Program-made: the position numbers and the translations under genes
The notes under the pieces: model-generated
Seen by the model: the letters and a program-made list of their open reading frames with translations, nothing else
What the model was told of the DNA's origin: nothing
Database searches by the model: none
Source of the DNA: Psychrobacter cibarius
Lineage (GTDB): Bacteria; Pseudomonadota; Gammaproteobacteria; Pseudomonadales; Moraxellaceae
DNA: 64,000 nucleotides
Direction of reading: 5' to 3'
NCBI GenBank assembly: GCA_030686115.1
Contig: CP131612.1
Span: forward strand, 2,852,001-2,916,000
In this document: one piece after another, positions 8,704 to 15,621 of the stretch
Numbering within the stretch: the first letter of the stretch is position 1
Layout of the letters: every line of letters starts with the position of its first letter

Positions 8704-8734
8704 AAAAAAAAGCCTCACAATGAAGTGAGGCTTT
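8704..8734 (-). terminator. Rho-independent terminator of tRNA-Gly
   Basis: AGCCTCAC and GTGAGGCT pair around a six-base loop. A run of seven A lies on the left, giving a U-run for minus-strand transcription just beyond the tRNA gene. Confidence 0.75.
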
Positions 8735-8755
8735 GATGCTTTTTCAAGCCATATT

Positions 8756-8830
8756 TGGAGCGGGAAAAGAGATTCGAACTCTCGACCCCAACCTTGGCAA
8801 GGTTATGCTCTACCACTGAGCTATTCCCGC
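8756..8830 (-). tRNA. tRNA-Gly(GCC)
   Basis: The reverse complement folds as a standard tRNA: acceptor stem GCGGGAA / TTCCCGC, D-loop AGCTCAGTGGTAGAGC, anticodon loop TTGCCAA with anticodon GCC, T-loop GGTTCGAATC-type (here AGTTCGAATCT) and an encoded CCA end. It is 75 bases including CCA. A terminator hairpin follows. Confidence 0.95.
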
Positions 8831-9468
8831 TGATTATCGAATTGTAGTGTTGTTAACAACAACTCCGTCTCGATAGGCTGGCTATTCTATCAGATATTCC
8901 AATCCTGTCAACCTCATTTTTAACGTTTATTTCCAATATTATGTCTTTAACTCGCTATTTATTAATGTAGTCATCATAAATAATTGATTTAGCGATAATT
9001 ATTTATTTAAAATAATATCAGTTATTTTTCAGAATAATGTTAGAAATCTAAAGCTCTGTCCTTGTAGGTAGTATCTCATCGCCTATGAGACTATTTTTTG
9101 ACTGATATTTATGCCGCCTATCAAGTTTATAGACGTTAGTCGCGAAAAATAGATTTGTTGGTGTCAACGTCCCTCTCACTTACAATCCTACGCTGTATTG
9201 TTACTTTTCCTGCATTGGTTTTGCCTTAGTAACATTATTATACTTATGCCTAATGACAGTTCGGGTAAAATTTTACTGTTGAGGTGAAGTAGCAAGCATA
9301 GGTAGAACATTAATAAAAAATTGCCTTACTTGCTGCTTTAACTCTTTATTCCACAAAAAATTTAATACGAGTCATTTGAACGATAATCACTTTCACGACA
9401 ACCGCTTTATTATTAATAGCCGCTTTGTTTTATTTTATTTTTTATCATTTACAGCGAGGATGTTTATT
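8831..9468. other. Long intergenic region before the M48 lipoprotein gene
   Basis: About 640 bases without a convincing gene. The first half is very AT-rich and holds the tRNA promoter on the minus strand. It contains an orphan plus-strand terminator-like hairpin at 9069-9099. Confidence 0.4.
9069..9099 (+). terminator. Orphan terminator-like hairpin
   Basis: TAG..TCTCAT and ATGAGACTA pair around CGCCT and are followed by a T-run. No plus-strand gene lies upstream, so it may end a small RNA, or be chance. Confidence 0.35.
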
Positions 9469-10281
9469 ATGAAAAAATTACTGACCAGCACCGTGATGGC
9501 CGCTTCATTGTCGGCACTAGCACTGACAGGTTGTACCAGCACCACCAGTACTGGTGCCGTTGGCGTTGACCGTCAGCAGCTATTACTGGTTTCTAGTGAG
9601 CAAGTTTTGCAGCTGTCTGCACAGAGTTATGCCAAAACGTTGCAAGAAGCAAAAGCGCGCGGCGTACTAGATACCAATAAGGCTCAGCTTAATCGCTTAA
9701 AGAACATCGCTAATCGTTTGGTCGGTCAGGTCGGCGTCTACCGTCCAGATGCGGCGAAATGGCAATGGGAAGTTCATACGATCAAATCTAATGAGCTGAA
9801 TGCCTTTGTGGTGCCGGGTGGCAAAATCATGTTTTACTCGGGTATCATTGACCGCCTGAATCTCACCGATGACGAGATTGCGGCTATTATGGGTCATGAG
9901 ATGTCACATGCGCTGCGTGAGCACTCACGTGAACGCCTATCGCGCCAATATGCCACACAGACTGGTATCGGCGTGGCTGCTAGCATCTTTGGACTGTCAC
10001 AAGGTCAGGCTGAGCTAGCCAACGTTGCTGGTGATTTGGGTCTTAGCCGTCCGCACAGTCGCACACAAGAAGCTGAAGCCGATCAAATTGGTCTAGAGTT
10101 AATGGCACGTGCTGGCTATAATCCGCAAGCAGCAGTTACCTTATGGCAAAAAATGCAAAGCGCGAGTCAAGGTGAGCCACCGCAGTTCTTAAGCACTCAC
10201 CCGACCAGCAGCAACCGTATTGCTCAATTGCAGTCTTTAATGCCTAAAGTGATGCCGCTTTATCAAAAAGCGCGTCGCTAA
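9469..10281 (+). CDS. M48-family metallopeptidase lipoprotein (LoiP/YcaL-like)
   Basis: The 270-residue protein has a signal peptide MKKLLTSTVMAASLSALALT followed by lipobox Cys22, then a peptidase domain with the zinc motif HEMSH near residue 143 and the downstream QEAEADQIGLELM block providing the third ligand. M48 lipoproteins of this size (LoiP, YcaL) are outer-membrane or periplasmic quality-control proteases. The ATG at 9469 is preferred because GAGGA lies eight bases upstream and the lipoprotein signal begins there; the frame stays open to 9376. A terminator follows. Confidence 0.88.
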   Translation: MKKLLTSTVMAASLSALALTGCTSTTSTGAVGVDRQQLLLVSSEQVLQLSAQSYAKTLQEAKARGVLDTNKAQLNRLKNIANRLVGQVGVYRPDAAKWQWEVHTIKSNELNAFVVPGGKIMFYSGIIDRLNLTDDEIAAIMGHEMSHALREHSRERLSRQYATQTGIGVAASIFGLSQGQAELANVAGDLGLSRPHSRTQEAEADQIGLELMARAGYNPQAAVTLWQKMQSASQGEPPQFLSTHPTSSNRIAQLQSLMPKVMPLYQKARR

Positions 10282-10326
10282 TGAAGTGGTTTGATTTCAT
10301 GCTTTGAGTAAATGGTTGTTACTTAT

Positions 10327-10367
10327 AAAAGCAGAGTACAGGTTATCAATTGTGCTCTGCTTTTTTA
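10327..10367 (+). terminator. Rho-independent terminator
   Basis: AAAAGCAGAGTACA and TGTGCTCTGCTTTT pair almost fully and run into a T-run. It lies about 45 bases after the M48 lipoprotein gene. Confidence 0.75.
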
Positions 10368-10633
10368 TGCTGATAGCTAACAGGTACCGCTACTTGCCAT
10401 GACTGGCTATTATTTATCGTCATTAAAGACAGTATGTTAAAAAGAATATCTTTCATTGCTATATTTTTTAGAAACAGGATTGCTCAAAAGTGTAATCGCT
10501 TACAGGCACACGCAGCTTAATAGCAGGTTTTACCGCTAATAGCGTCTGCTATAATGGGCATTATTTGCAATTCACAAATTGCTAAGTATGATACCGCCAA
10601 GTACTATTAGGCAAAATATATGGAAAGATTATT

Positions 10634-10957
10634 ATGAGTAAAACACCGACCGCTGATGCGCTCAATGCTGAGCTACAAGCGTTGCAGCCGCAACATATAG
10701 AATTGTTGAATGAGTCAATGAATCATTCTGGTTATTTTGATGGTAAAGAAAGCCATTTTAAGCTTACGATTGTTAGTGATGCTTTTAAAGGCAAAAGATT
10801 GGTCGCACGCCATCAGCTTGTATATGGACTGGCAAACTCCTTATTAACCTCGCAAGGCGGTCAAATCCATGCTTTAGCGATTCATGCTTACACCCCAATA
10901 GAATGGCAAGGTCAAAGCCCTGATAGTCCGTTATGTGCCGGACAAAACAAGGGCTAA
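10634..10957 (+). CDS. bolA: BolA-family protein
   Basis: The 107-residue protein carries the BolA signature: ELLNESMNHSGYF near residue 25, then the FKLTIVSDAFKGKRLVARHQLVYGLL-type block. BolA proteins act with monothiol glutaredoxins in iron-sulfur handling and affect cell shape under stress. Conserved His residues (HSG, RHQ) are present. The ATG has GGAAAG upstream. The next gene (SirB2-like) is about 90 bases downstream in the same direction. Whether it is BolA or a BolA paralogue such as IbaG is not fully certain, but its length fits BolA. Confidence 0.82.
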   Translation: MSKTPTADALNAELQALQPQHIELLNESMNHSGYFDGKESHFKLTIVSDAFKGKRLVARHQLVYGLANSLLTSQGGQIHALAIHAYTPIEWQGQSPDSPLCAGQNKG

Positions 10958-11049
10958 TAACGAACTATTGCGAAGATAGTGTTTTCCATACCATAATTAT
11001 ATGTAACCAGTAAGCGCTGAAACTGCACCTTTAAAGGAAATAATATCTC

Positions 11050-11409
11050 ATGAAACATCTACACATGCTCATGGCTGTATTGCTCATTGCCCTGTTTTTA
11101 TATCAGAGCTATTTGGTATTAAGCTCAAACAAGCAAGCGCCACGCGTGGTTAAAATCTCTTCGCACATTCTCTATGCCCTCATTATTGTGTCAGGGGCAG
11201 TCATGCTAATGCAGCTGATGAGTGCCAATGCACCCATACAATGGGTATTTGCAAAAGTAATCTTACTCGTTGCGGCTATCAGTGCCAGTATTAAAGCGTT
11301 TAATAACAACGCCACATCTAGTCAAAGAAAGACCGGTATTCTTATTGCTGGAGCGGCATATGTGGGCATTGTGGTACTAGCCTTTGCTAAACCTGGTAAC
11401 TTATTTTAA
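11050..11409 (+). CDS. SirB2-family membrane protein
   Basis: The 119-residue protein starts MKHLHMLMAVLLIALFLYQSY and has four hydrophobic helices, with a conserved His pair near the N-terminus and KISSHILYALI near residue 38. This is the pattern of SirB2/YchQ-like integral membrane proteins of unknown function. AAAGGA lies upstream. It follows the BolA gene and may be co-transcribed. Confidence 0.7.
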   Translation: MKHLHMLMAVLLIALFLYQSYLVLSSNKQAPRVVKISSHILYALIIVSGAVMLMQLMSANAPIQWVFAKVILLVAAISASIKAFNNNATSSQRKTGILIAGAAYVGIVVLAFAKPGNLF

Positions 11410-11556
11410 TAAACATATAACATTTTGATTGCACAAATACTTATATTACCAGCATTGAAAATATTTAATAATTGCTATATTTTCAATATCTTAATCCCAT
11501 TATTTTTGCTATCTTACATAAATACAATCGCCTTAACCTAGCCTAATGGAGCCACT

Positions 11557-11958
11557 ATGAAAACTCTTACTGCAGCGACACTACTGGCGACAGCTGGCAT
11601 TTTTGGTCTCTCAGGCTGTGCCTCGACGGGTAATGTCACGCCACAATATGTGCCGCCAAGCACGTATCAAAGTTACGATTGCCAAGCCCTTAGTCAAGAA
11701 TATACCCGCGTCAATCGCTATGTCGATGCGGCGCGCAACGAGCAATCAACTTTATCCGCCTCAGGTGTCGGGGTTGGGGTTTCTGCGGGACGTTGGGGCA
11801 TCTCCCCTAATATTAGTTTTGGCGTTGGCAAAAGCAACAATACCAAGGCACGCGATGCAAAATTATCACGACTCTATGGCGAGCGTGATGCCATCATTCA
11901 ATCCGCCCGCATTCAGCGTTGTAGCTTTGCCAATGGTGTCAAGATTTATGGCGAGTAA
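11557..11958 (+). CDS. Small lipoprotein of unknown function
   Basis: The 133-residue protein has a signal peptide ending in the lipobox GLSGC (Cys21). The mature part is hydrophilic, with a helix QALSQEYTRVNRYVDAARNE, a Gly-rich middle (GVGVGVSAGRWG) and two further Cys residues (about 43 and 122) that could form a disulfide. I do not recognise the family. TGGAG lies before the ATG. The insertion sequence begins only 20 bases after its stop, but the gene looks intact. Confidence 0.7.
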   Translation: MKTLTAATLLATAGIFGLSGCASTGNVTPQYVPPSTYQSYDCQALSQEYTRVNRYVDAARNEQSTLSASGVGVGVSAGRWGISPNISFGVGKSNNTKARDAKLSRLYGERDAIIQSARIQRCSFANGVKIYGE

Positions 11959-11978
11959 TGTATGATAGGTTATATTTA

Positions 11979-11994
11979 GGGCGTGTTGAACATT
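11979..11994. repeat. Left terminal inverted repeat of the IS
   Basis: GGGCGTGTTGAACATT, a perfect complement of the repeat at 12821-12836. TA precedes it. Confidence 0.92.
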
Positions 11995-12746
11995 CATAAT
12001 TTCAGCCAGATATAGGCACAAGCGAGAGCCACTGTGTTCTCATAACTTTGTTTGAGCTTATCAAATCTAGTTGCAACCGCCCTGTAGTTTTTTAACTTAG
12101 CAAAAGCATTTTCTACTAAGTGCCGAGCCTTGTACAAGTGCCAGTCCATATGGTTATTGGTGAACTTAGTATTCTGTTTTCTAGGAATATTATTGAAGCA
12201 ACCCGCTTGTTCAATATGGTCTCGCAGCGGATCAGAATCATAGCCCTTATCGGCACATAGCATGTCTGTACCACTTAAATTAATCTTATCCACTAAATCT
12301 GGTGCTACCTTTACATCGTGAGTCGTGCCATCTGATAAGATAAAAGTAATAGGATTACCGTGAGCATCAACCGCTAAATGAATCTTGGTGGCGCGTCCTG
12401 CCACACTTTTACTAATGGCTTGTTCCACCTCATTGCTACCATTACTGTGCTGATGCGCTTTAATGTGTGTGCCATCGATAAATACCCATTCACAGTCTGA
12501 GTCTTTAATTAATAAAGCGAACAGTGCAATCAGTTTATTGCTACGAAACCAGCGCTGATAAGCCTTGTAGACGGTATTAGGCTTACCAAAGTAAGGTGGC
12601 AGATCACGCCAAGGACAGCCAACACGCATACGATATAATACGCCTTCGACTGTTTGTCTAAGATTTCCTTTGTCATAGATATTAAGTTCTAGTAATATAG
12701 GTCTTAGTCTTGTCCAGTGTTGATCTTTGAGCATTGTACGAGGCAT
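11994..12746 (-). CDS. IS5-family transposase
   Basis: The 250-residue DDE transposase is encoded in one frame. The acidic triad is visible as FIDGTHIKAH, CADKGYDSD and HLVENAFAKLKNYR, with the Y-(2)-R-(3)-E-(6)-K style end typical of IS5 proteins. The N-terminal domain of the IS4/IS5 class (GVLYRMRVGCPWRDLPPYFG) is present. Its last codons overlap the left inverted repeat by a single base, and its promoter would lie inside the right end. There is no frameshift, unlike IS5 relatives that use two frames. Confidence 0.93.
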   Translation of the reverse strand: MPRTMLKDQHWTRLRPILLELNIYDKGNLRQTVEGVLYRMRVGCPWRDLPPYFGKPNTVYKAYQRWFRSNKLIALFALLIKDSDCEWVFIDGTHIKAHQHSNGSNEVEQAISKSVAGRATKIHLAVDAHGNPITFILSDGTTHDVKVAPDLVDKINLSGTDMLCADKGYDSDPLRDHIEQAGCFNNIPRKQNTKFTNNHMDWHLYKARHLVENAFAKLKNYRAVATRFDKLKQSYENTVALACAYIWLKL

Positions 12747-12820
12747 AGCAAACGAGGTCTTTTTTGTGTGAGAACTTAAAGACTAACCGTTTGCTATTTT
12801 TTTGCCATCGTTTTATTCCC

Positions 12821-12836
12821 AATGTTCAACACGCCC
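12821..12836. repeat. Right terminal inverted repeat of the IS
   Basis: AATGTTCAACACGCCC, a perfect complement of the left repeat. TA follows it. Confidence 0.92.
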
Positions 12837-12920
12837 TAATAGATTATATTTAATAAGTTAAGTTTGATAAGTAATATTTAACTGTTCAATCCTTTGATGA
12901 CTTTAGATAGTATTTGTTAT

Positions 12921-12957
12921 AAAAAAGCCAGCATGCAATAAGCATACTGGCTTTTTT
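12921..12957 (-). terminator. Terminator of trxC
   Basis: AAAAAAGCCAGCATGC and GCATACTGGCTTTTTT pair with one mismatch. It sits just past the trxC stop on the minus strand. Confidence 0.75.
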
Positions 12958-12978
12958 ATAATCATAATCCGTTAAAAC

Positions 12979-13416
12979 TCAAGAATGTAAGCTTTGTACC
13001 CACTGGACAATTTGGTCGCTAGGTAACGCACCTGACTGCCGTGCTATCTCTCTACCATTTTTAAAAGCCACCATGGTTGGCAAACTGCGAATATTATAAG
13101 GTGCCGCCGCTTGCTCATATTTATCGGTTTGTATTTTGGCAAACACTACTTGTGGCAGTCGCGCCGCTGCGGCTTTAAACTGCGGTGCCATCATGAGACA
13201 CGGCTGACACCAACTCGCCCAAAAATCAACGATGGTCAAGACCTCATTTTTTTGAATGACTTTACGAACCGTTTGGGCGTTTAGTTCATGAGGGCTACCC
13301 GTTAATAACGGCTGACCACATTTGCCACAATTTGGCGCAGCACTAAGTTTGGCTGCTGGTATGCGGTTGGTTGCCTGACAATGTGGGCAGACCAGATGAG
13401 AGTTTTGCTCACTCAT
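12979..13416 (-). CDS. trxC: Thioredoxin 2 with zinc-finger N-terminus and CQPC active site
   Basis: The 145-residue protein has an N-terminal zinc finger (Cys10, Cys13, Cys30, Cys33) and a thioredoxin fold, the layout of TrxC. The active site is Cys70-Gln-Pro-Cys73 in WASWCQPC, where nearly all TrxC proteins have CGPC. The change should shift the redox potential or partner choice. The cis-Pro loop (SLPTM) is intact. The ATG at 13416 is chosen because it begins the zinc-finger domain in the usual way; the frame runs 17 codons further upstream. It follows DUF2892 and a persulfide dioxygenase in the same direction, so a role in sulfur redox stress is likely. Confidence 0.88.
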   Translation of the reverse strand: MSEQNSHLVCPHCQATNRIPAAKLSAAPNCGKCGQPLLTGSPHELNAQTVRKVIQKNEVLTIVDFWASWCQPCLMMAPQFKAAAARLPQVVFAKIQTDKYEQAAAPYNIRSLPTMVAFKNGREIARQSGALPSDQIVQWVQSLHS

Positions 13417-13513
13417 TATAAGACTCCTATGCAAGTAGCATGGGTATTGGTCAATCAAAGTATCCAATACCCATGCCTGATTATGTATTTATGACAATAA
13501 ATCTAGCGACTGT

Positions 13514-13696
13514 TTAACGCTTGCAGGTATTCATCCCAAGCATTTTATACAAAGGACAAAAGCGGAAGAGTCCTGTGAGTAAAGGCACTAAGCCAATCAC
13601 GCCCCACCAGCTTTGAAAATACAAACCCAAGCCGATAATCACGACACCCGCGATAATACGTAGTAAACGCTCAGTACTGCCGATATTAATTTCCAT
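13514..13696 (-). CDS. DUF2892 (YgaP-like membrane) protein
   Basis: The 60-residue protein has the DUF2892 pattern: NIGSTERLLRIIAGVVIIGLG, a turn, then WWGVIGLVPLLTGLFRFCPLY. Two membrane helices are predicted. The domain also occurs as the membrane tail of the rhodanese YgaP and is common in sulfur-detoxification clusters. An AAGGA site precedes the ATG. It lies between trxC and the persulfide dioxygenase, all on the minus strand. Confidence 0.85.
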   Translation of the reverse strand: MEINIGSTERLLRIIAGVVIIGLGLYFQSWWGVIGLVPLLTGLFRFCPLYKMLGMNTCKR

Positions 13697-13862
13697 GGTT
13701 CAATCCTTAAGTGTGAAGGCTCAATGGTAGAGGAGTAATATAGCCATGTGTTTACGGTAAAGACTAGCATTATGATGGCTTATACTCGTATTGTGCTTAC
13801 GTAACGTGATACATGTTTATAATATTTGCTTATTCTGATGTCTACTTATCCTGATATCTGTC

Positions 13863-14735
13863 TTATTGCCCAAGTACATTAATCGGTACTTTGAGATAAC
13901 GGGTACCATTGTCTTCTGGCTCTGGGAAATGACCTGCATCGATGTTTACTTGTACCGATGGAATAATGAGACGCGGCATGTCAAGAGTGGCATCGCGGCG
14001 CTCACGCATTTGCACAAACTCTGCTTCATTGATGCCATCTTTGACATGGATATTGCCCAGTTTCTGTGCAGCGACAGTCGTGGTTGGACAGTGCTGGCGA
14101 CCCTTGCTTGGGTAATCATGGCACAGATATATTATCGTATCTTCAGGGAGCGCAAGGAGCTTCTTGATTGAGTGGTACAGCGTCTTGGCATCCCCACCTG
14201 GAAAGTCACAGCGAGCCGTCCCGACATCAGGAGCAAATAAAGTATCACCAACAAAGACCACGGTCTTTTCATCATCAGTAGCAATATAGGCCATATCTGC
14301 CGGCGTATGACCCGGTACATACATGACCGTAATAGTAATATTGCCAAGCGCCAAAGTATCGCCCTCATCCGTTAGAATATCGAACTGGCTGGCATCGGTG
14401 CGAAAGCTGGTATCAAAGTTGAATATTTGCTTAAATATTTTTTGCACTTCGGTGATATGTTGACCGATTACCAACTGCCCGCCAAGTACGTCTTTGACAT
14501 GTATCGCGGCGGATATATGGTCAGCATGCGCATGAGTCTCTATGATGTAAACCAGCTCCCAACCATGCTCGCGGACGAACTTAACCACCTCATCGACGCT
14601 AGTAGTACTCGTGCGCCCTGACTTAGCATCAAAATCCAATACAGGATCGATGATGGCACAGACTTGTTGCTGAACGTCTGCGAGTACGTGAGTATAAGTT
14701 TCTGTGTCGCTATGTAAGAATGAATGAACTTGCAT
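13863..14735 (-). CDS. Persulfide dioxygenase-like metallo-beta-lactamase-fold protein (Blh/ETHE1 type)
   Basis: The 290-residue protein contains the THAHADH motif (His68, His70, Asp72, His73), PGHTPADMAY near 155 and FVGDTLF near 175, characteristic of ETHE1-like enzymes that oxidise glutathione persulfide to sulfite with one iron. It matches the C-terminal half of Blh from the bigR clusters of Xylella and Agrobacterium; here the DUF442 half of Blh is encoded separately downstream of the transporter. The gene is divergent from a BigR-like regulator. AGAGG precedes the ATG. Confidence 0.85.
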   Translation of the reverse strand: MQVHSFLHSDTETYTHVLADVQQQVCAIIDPVLDFDAKSGRTSTTSVDEVVKFVREHGWELVYIIETHAHADHISAAIHVKDVLGGQLVIGQHITEVQKIFKQIFNFDTSFRTDASQFDILTDEGDTLALGNITITVMYVPGHTPADMAYIATDDEKTVVFVGDTLFAPDVGTARCDFPGGDAKTLYHSIKKLLALPEDTIIYLCHDYPSKGRQHCPTTTVAAQKLGNIHVKDGINEAEFVQMRERRDATLDMPRLIIPSVQVNIDAGHFPEPEDNGTRYLKVPINVLGQ

Positions 14736-14878
14736 GGCTACCTCTTGGCTTTTAGATGAATATTTTATTTTTTGATAAATTGTTCAGTATAATATGCGCC
14801 AGCTTCTGCTTATCGTATTGACCGCCACATATTTATCAACGATGCATACCAATATAGCAACGATTTAACATTTTATCA

Positions 14879-14895
14879 ATTTATATAATGTAAAT
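14879..14895. promoter_or_regulatory. Candidate operator between the sulfur-stress genes
   Basis: The dyad ATTTA-N7-TAAAT lies in the AT-rich divergent gap between the dioxygenase and the regulator. BigR-type repressors bind AT-rich dyads in such gaps. This is only a candidate; AT-rich DNA yields such dyads by chance. Confidence 0.25.
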
Positions 14896-15014
14896 AATGA
14901 TAACTTGCTATCCGTGGCAATATCATTGATAATTAATCTTATCTTAGCTATTAATCCTAAATTTTTTATTATGTCTTATATAAGGAGCTTGCTCTGACTA
15001 CTTCTACTTCAGCA

Positions 15015-15383
15015 TTGAGCACCTCGACTACCAGCATTGATGATGCGTCATCTAGCGTAGCAGACTTTGCCCCTAAAGACCTTGCTGAGCAAATGCAGCA
15101 AGCGTCCATGCAAGCCAGCCAATTATTAAAGTCGCTTTCACATCCGGATCGCTTATTACTCTTATGTCAGCTGACTCAAGGAGAATATTGCGTCAGCGAG
15201 CTCGAAAGCTTAGTCGGTGTTGGTCAGCCAAGCTTGTCACAGCAGCTTGGTATTCTACGCAAAGATGCGCTGGTGACGACCCGCCGCGAAGGCAAGCAAA
15301 TCTATTATAGTATTGCCAGTGACGATGCCTTGGCGGTGTTACATTTATTGTATGAACGCTTTTGTGCCAAAACTGATAGCTAG
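15015..15383 (+). CDS. bigR: BigR-like ArsR-family redox-sensing repressor
   Basis: The 122-residue protein is an ArsR winged helix with ALKSLSHPDRLLLL-type helix 2-3 and the recognition segment VGVGQPSLSQQLGILR. Cys51 and Cys117 are 66 residues apart, exactly the spacing of the Cys42-Cys108 pair of BigR that forms a disulfide or polysulfide bridge upon sulfide stress; Cys59 is extra. The start is unsettled: the TTG at 15015 has no ribosome site, whereas AAGGAG at 14982-14987 sits six bases before an in-frame CTG at 14994. It lies divergent from the persulfide dioxygenase and before a SulP transporter. Confidence 0.85.
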   Translation: MSTSTTSIDDASSSVADFAPKDLAEQMQQASMQASQLLKSLSHPDRLLLLCQLTQGEYCVSELESLVGVGQPSLSQQLGILRKDALVTTRREGKQIYYSIASDDALAVLHLLYERFCAKTDS

Positions 15384-15493
15384 TTTGTTGGCTTGCGTTT
15401 TTAGCATCACTTGTTAGCGTCATTTTTCAGCATAACTTTATGAATTTAGCGCTTGGCTGTATTTAACCTTTTCTTTTATTCAATTTTTTCTAC

Positions 15494-15601
15494 TATAGTC
15501 GGTTCAATATAGTTTAGATACAAGGGAAGCAAGCGAAAGTACTACCAATAGTAGACTAAGCGAGGCTGACACCGTATCTGATTTATATAGGATAGACTAT
15601 A
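15494..15601. repeat. Palindromic MITE-like element, copy 1 (degenerate)
   Basis: This 108-bp imperfect palindrome has ends TATAGTCGGTTC and GATAGACTATA. Its inner sequence (ACAAGGGAAGC, AAGCGAGGCTGACACCGTAT) parallels the better preserved copy at 59207-59313. It ends about 20 bases before the SulP start codon, so it forms the 5' leader or promoter of that gene. Confidence 0.7.
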
Positions 15602-15621
15602 TATTGTGATGACATATTGCT

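Larger units (their letters stand above)
11979..12836 (-). mobile_element. Intact IS5-family (IS427-like group) insertion sequence
   Basis: This 858-bp element is bounded by perfect 16-bp inverted repeats (GGGCGTGTTGAACATT at the left, its complement at the right). It is flanked on both sides by TA, the 2-bp target duplication known for the IS427 group. It carries one complete transposase gene. Perfect ends and an open frame imply recent insertion. Confidence 0.92.

Noticed and set aside
13866..14171. 101-codon frame antisense to the persulfide dioxygenase
   Set aside because: The opposite strand encodes a clear enzyme with catalytic motifs; this frame is a shadow.
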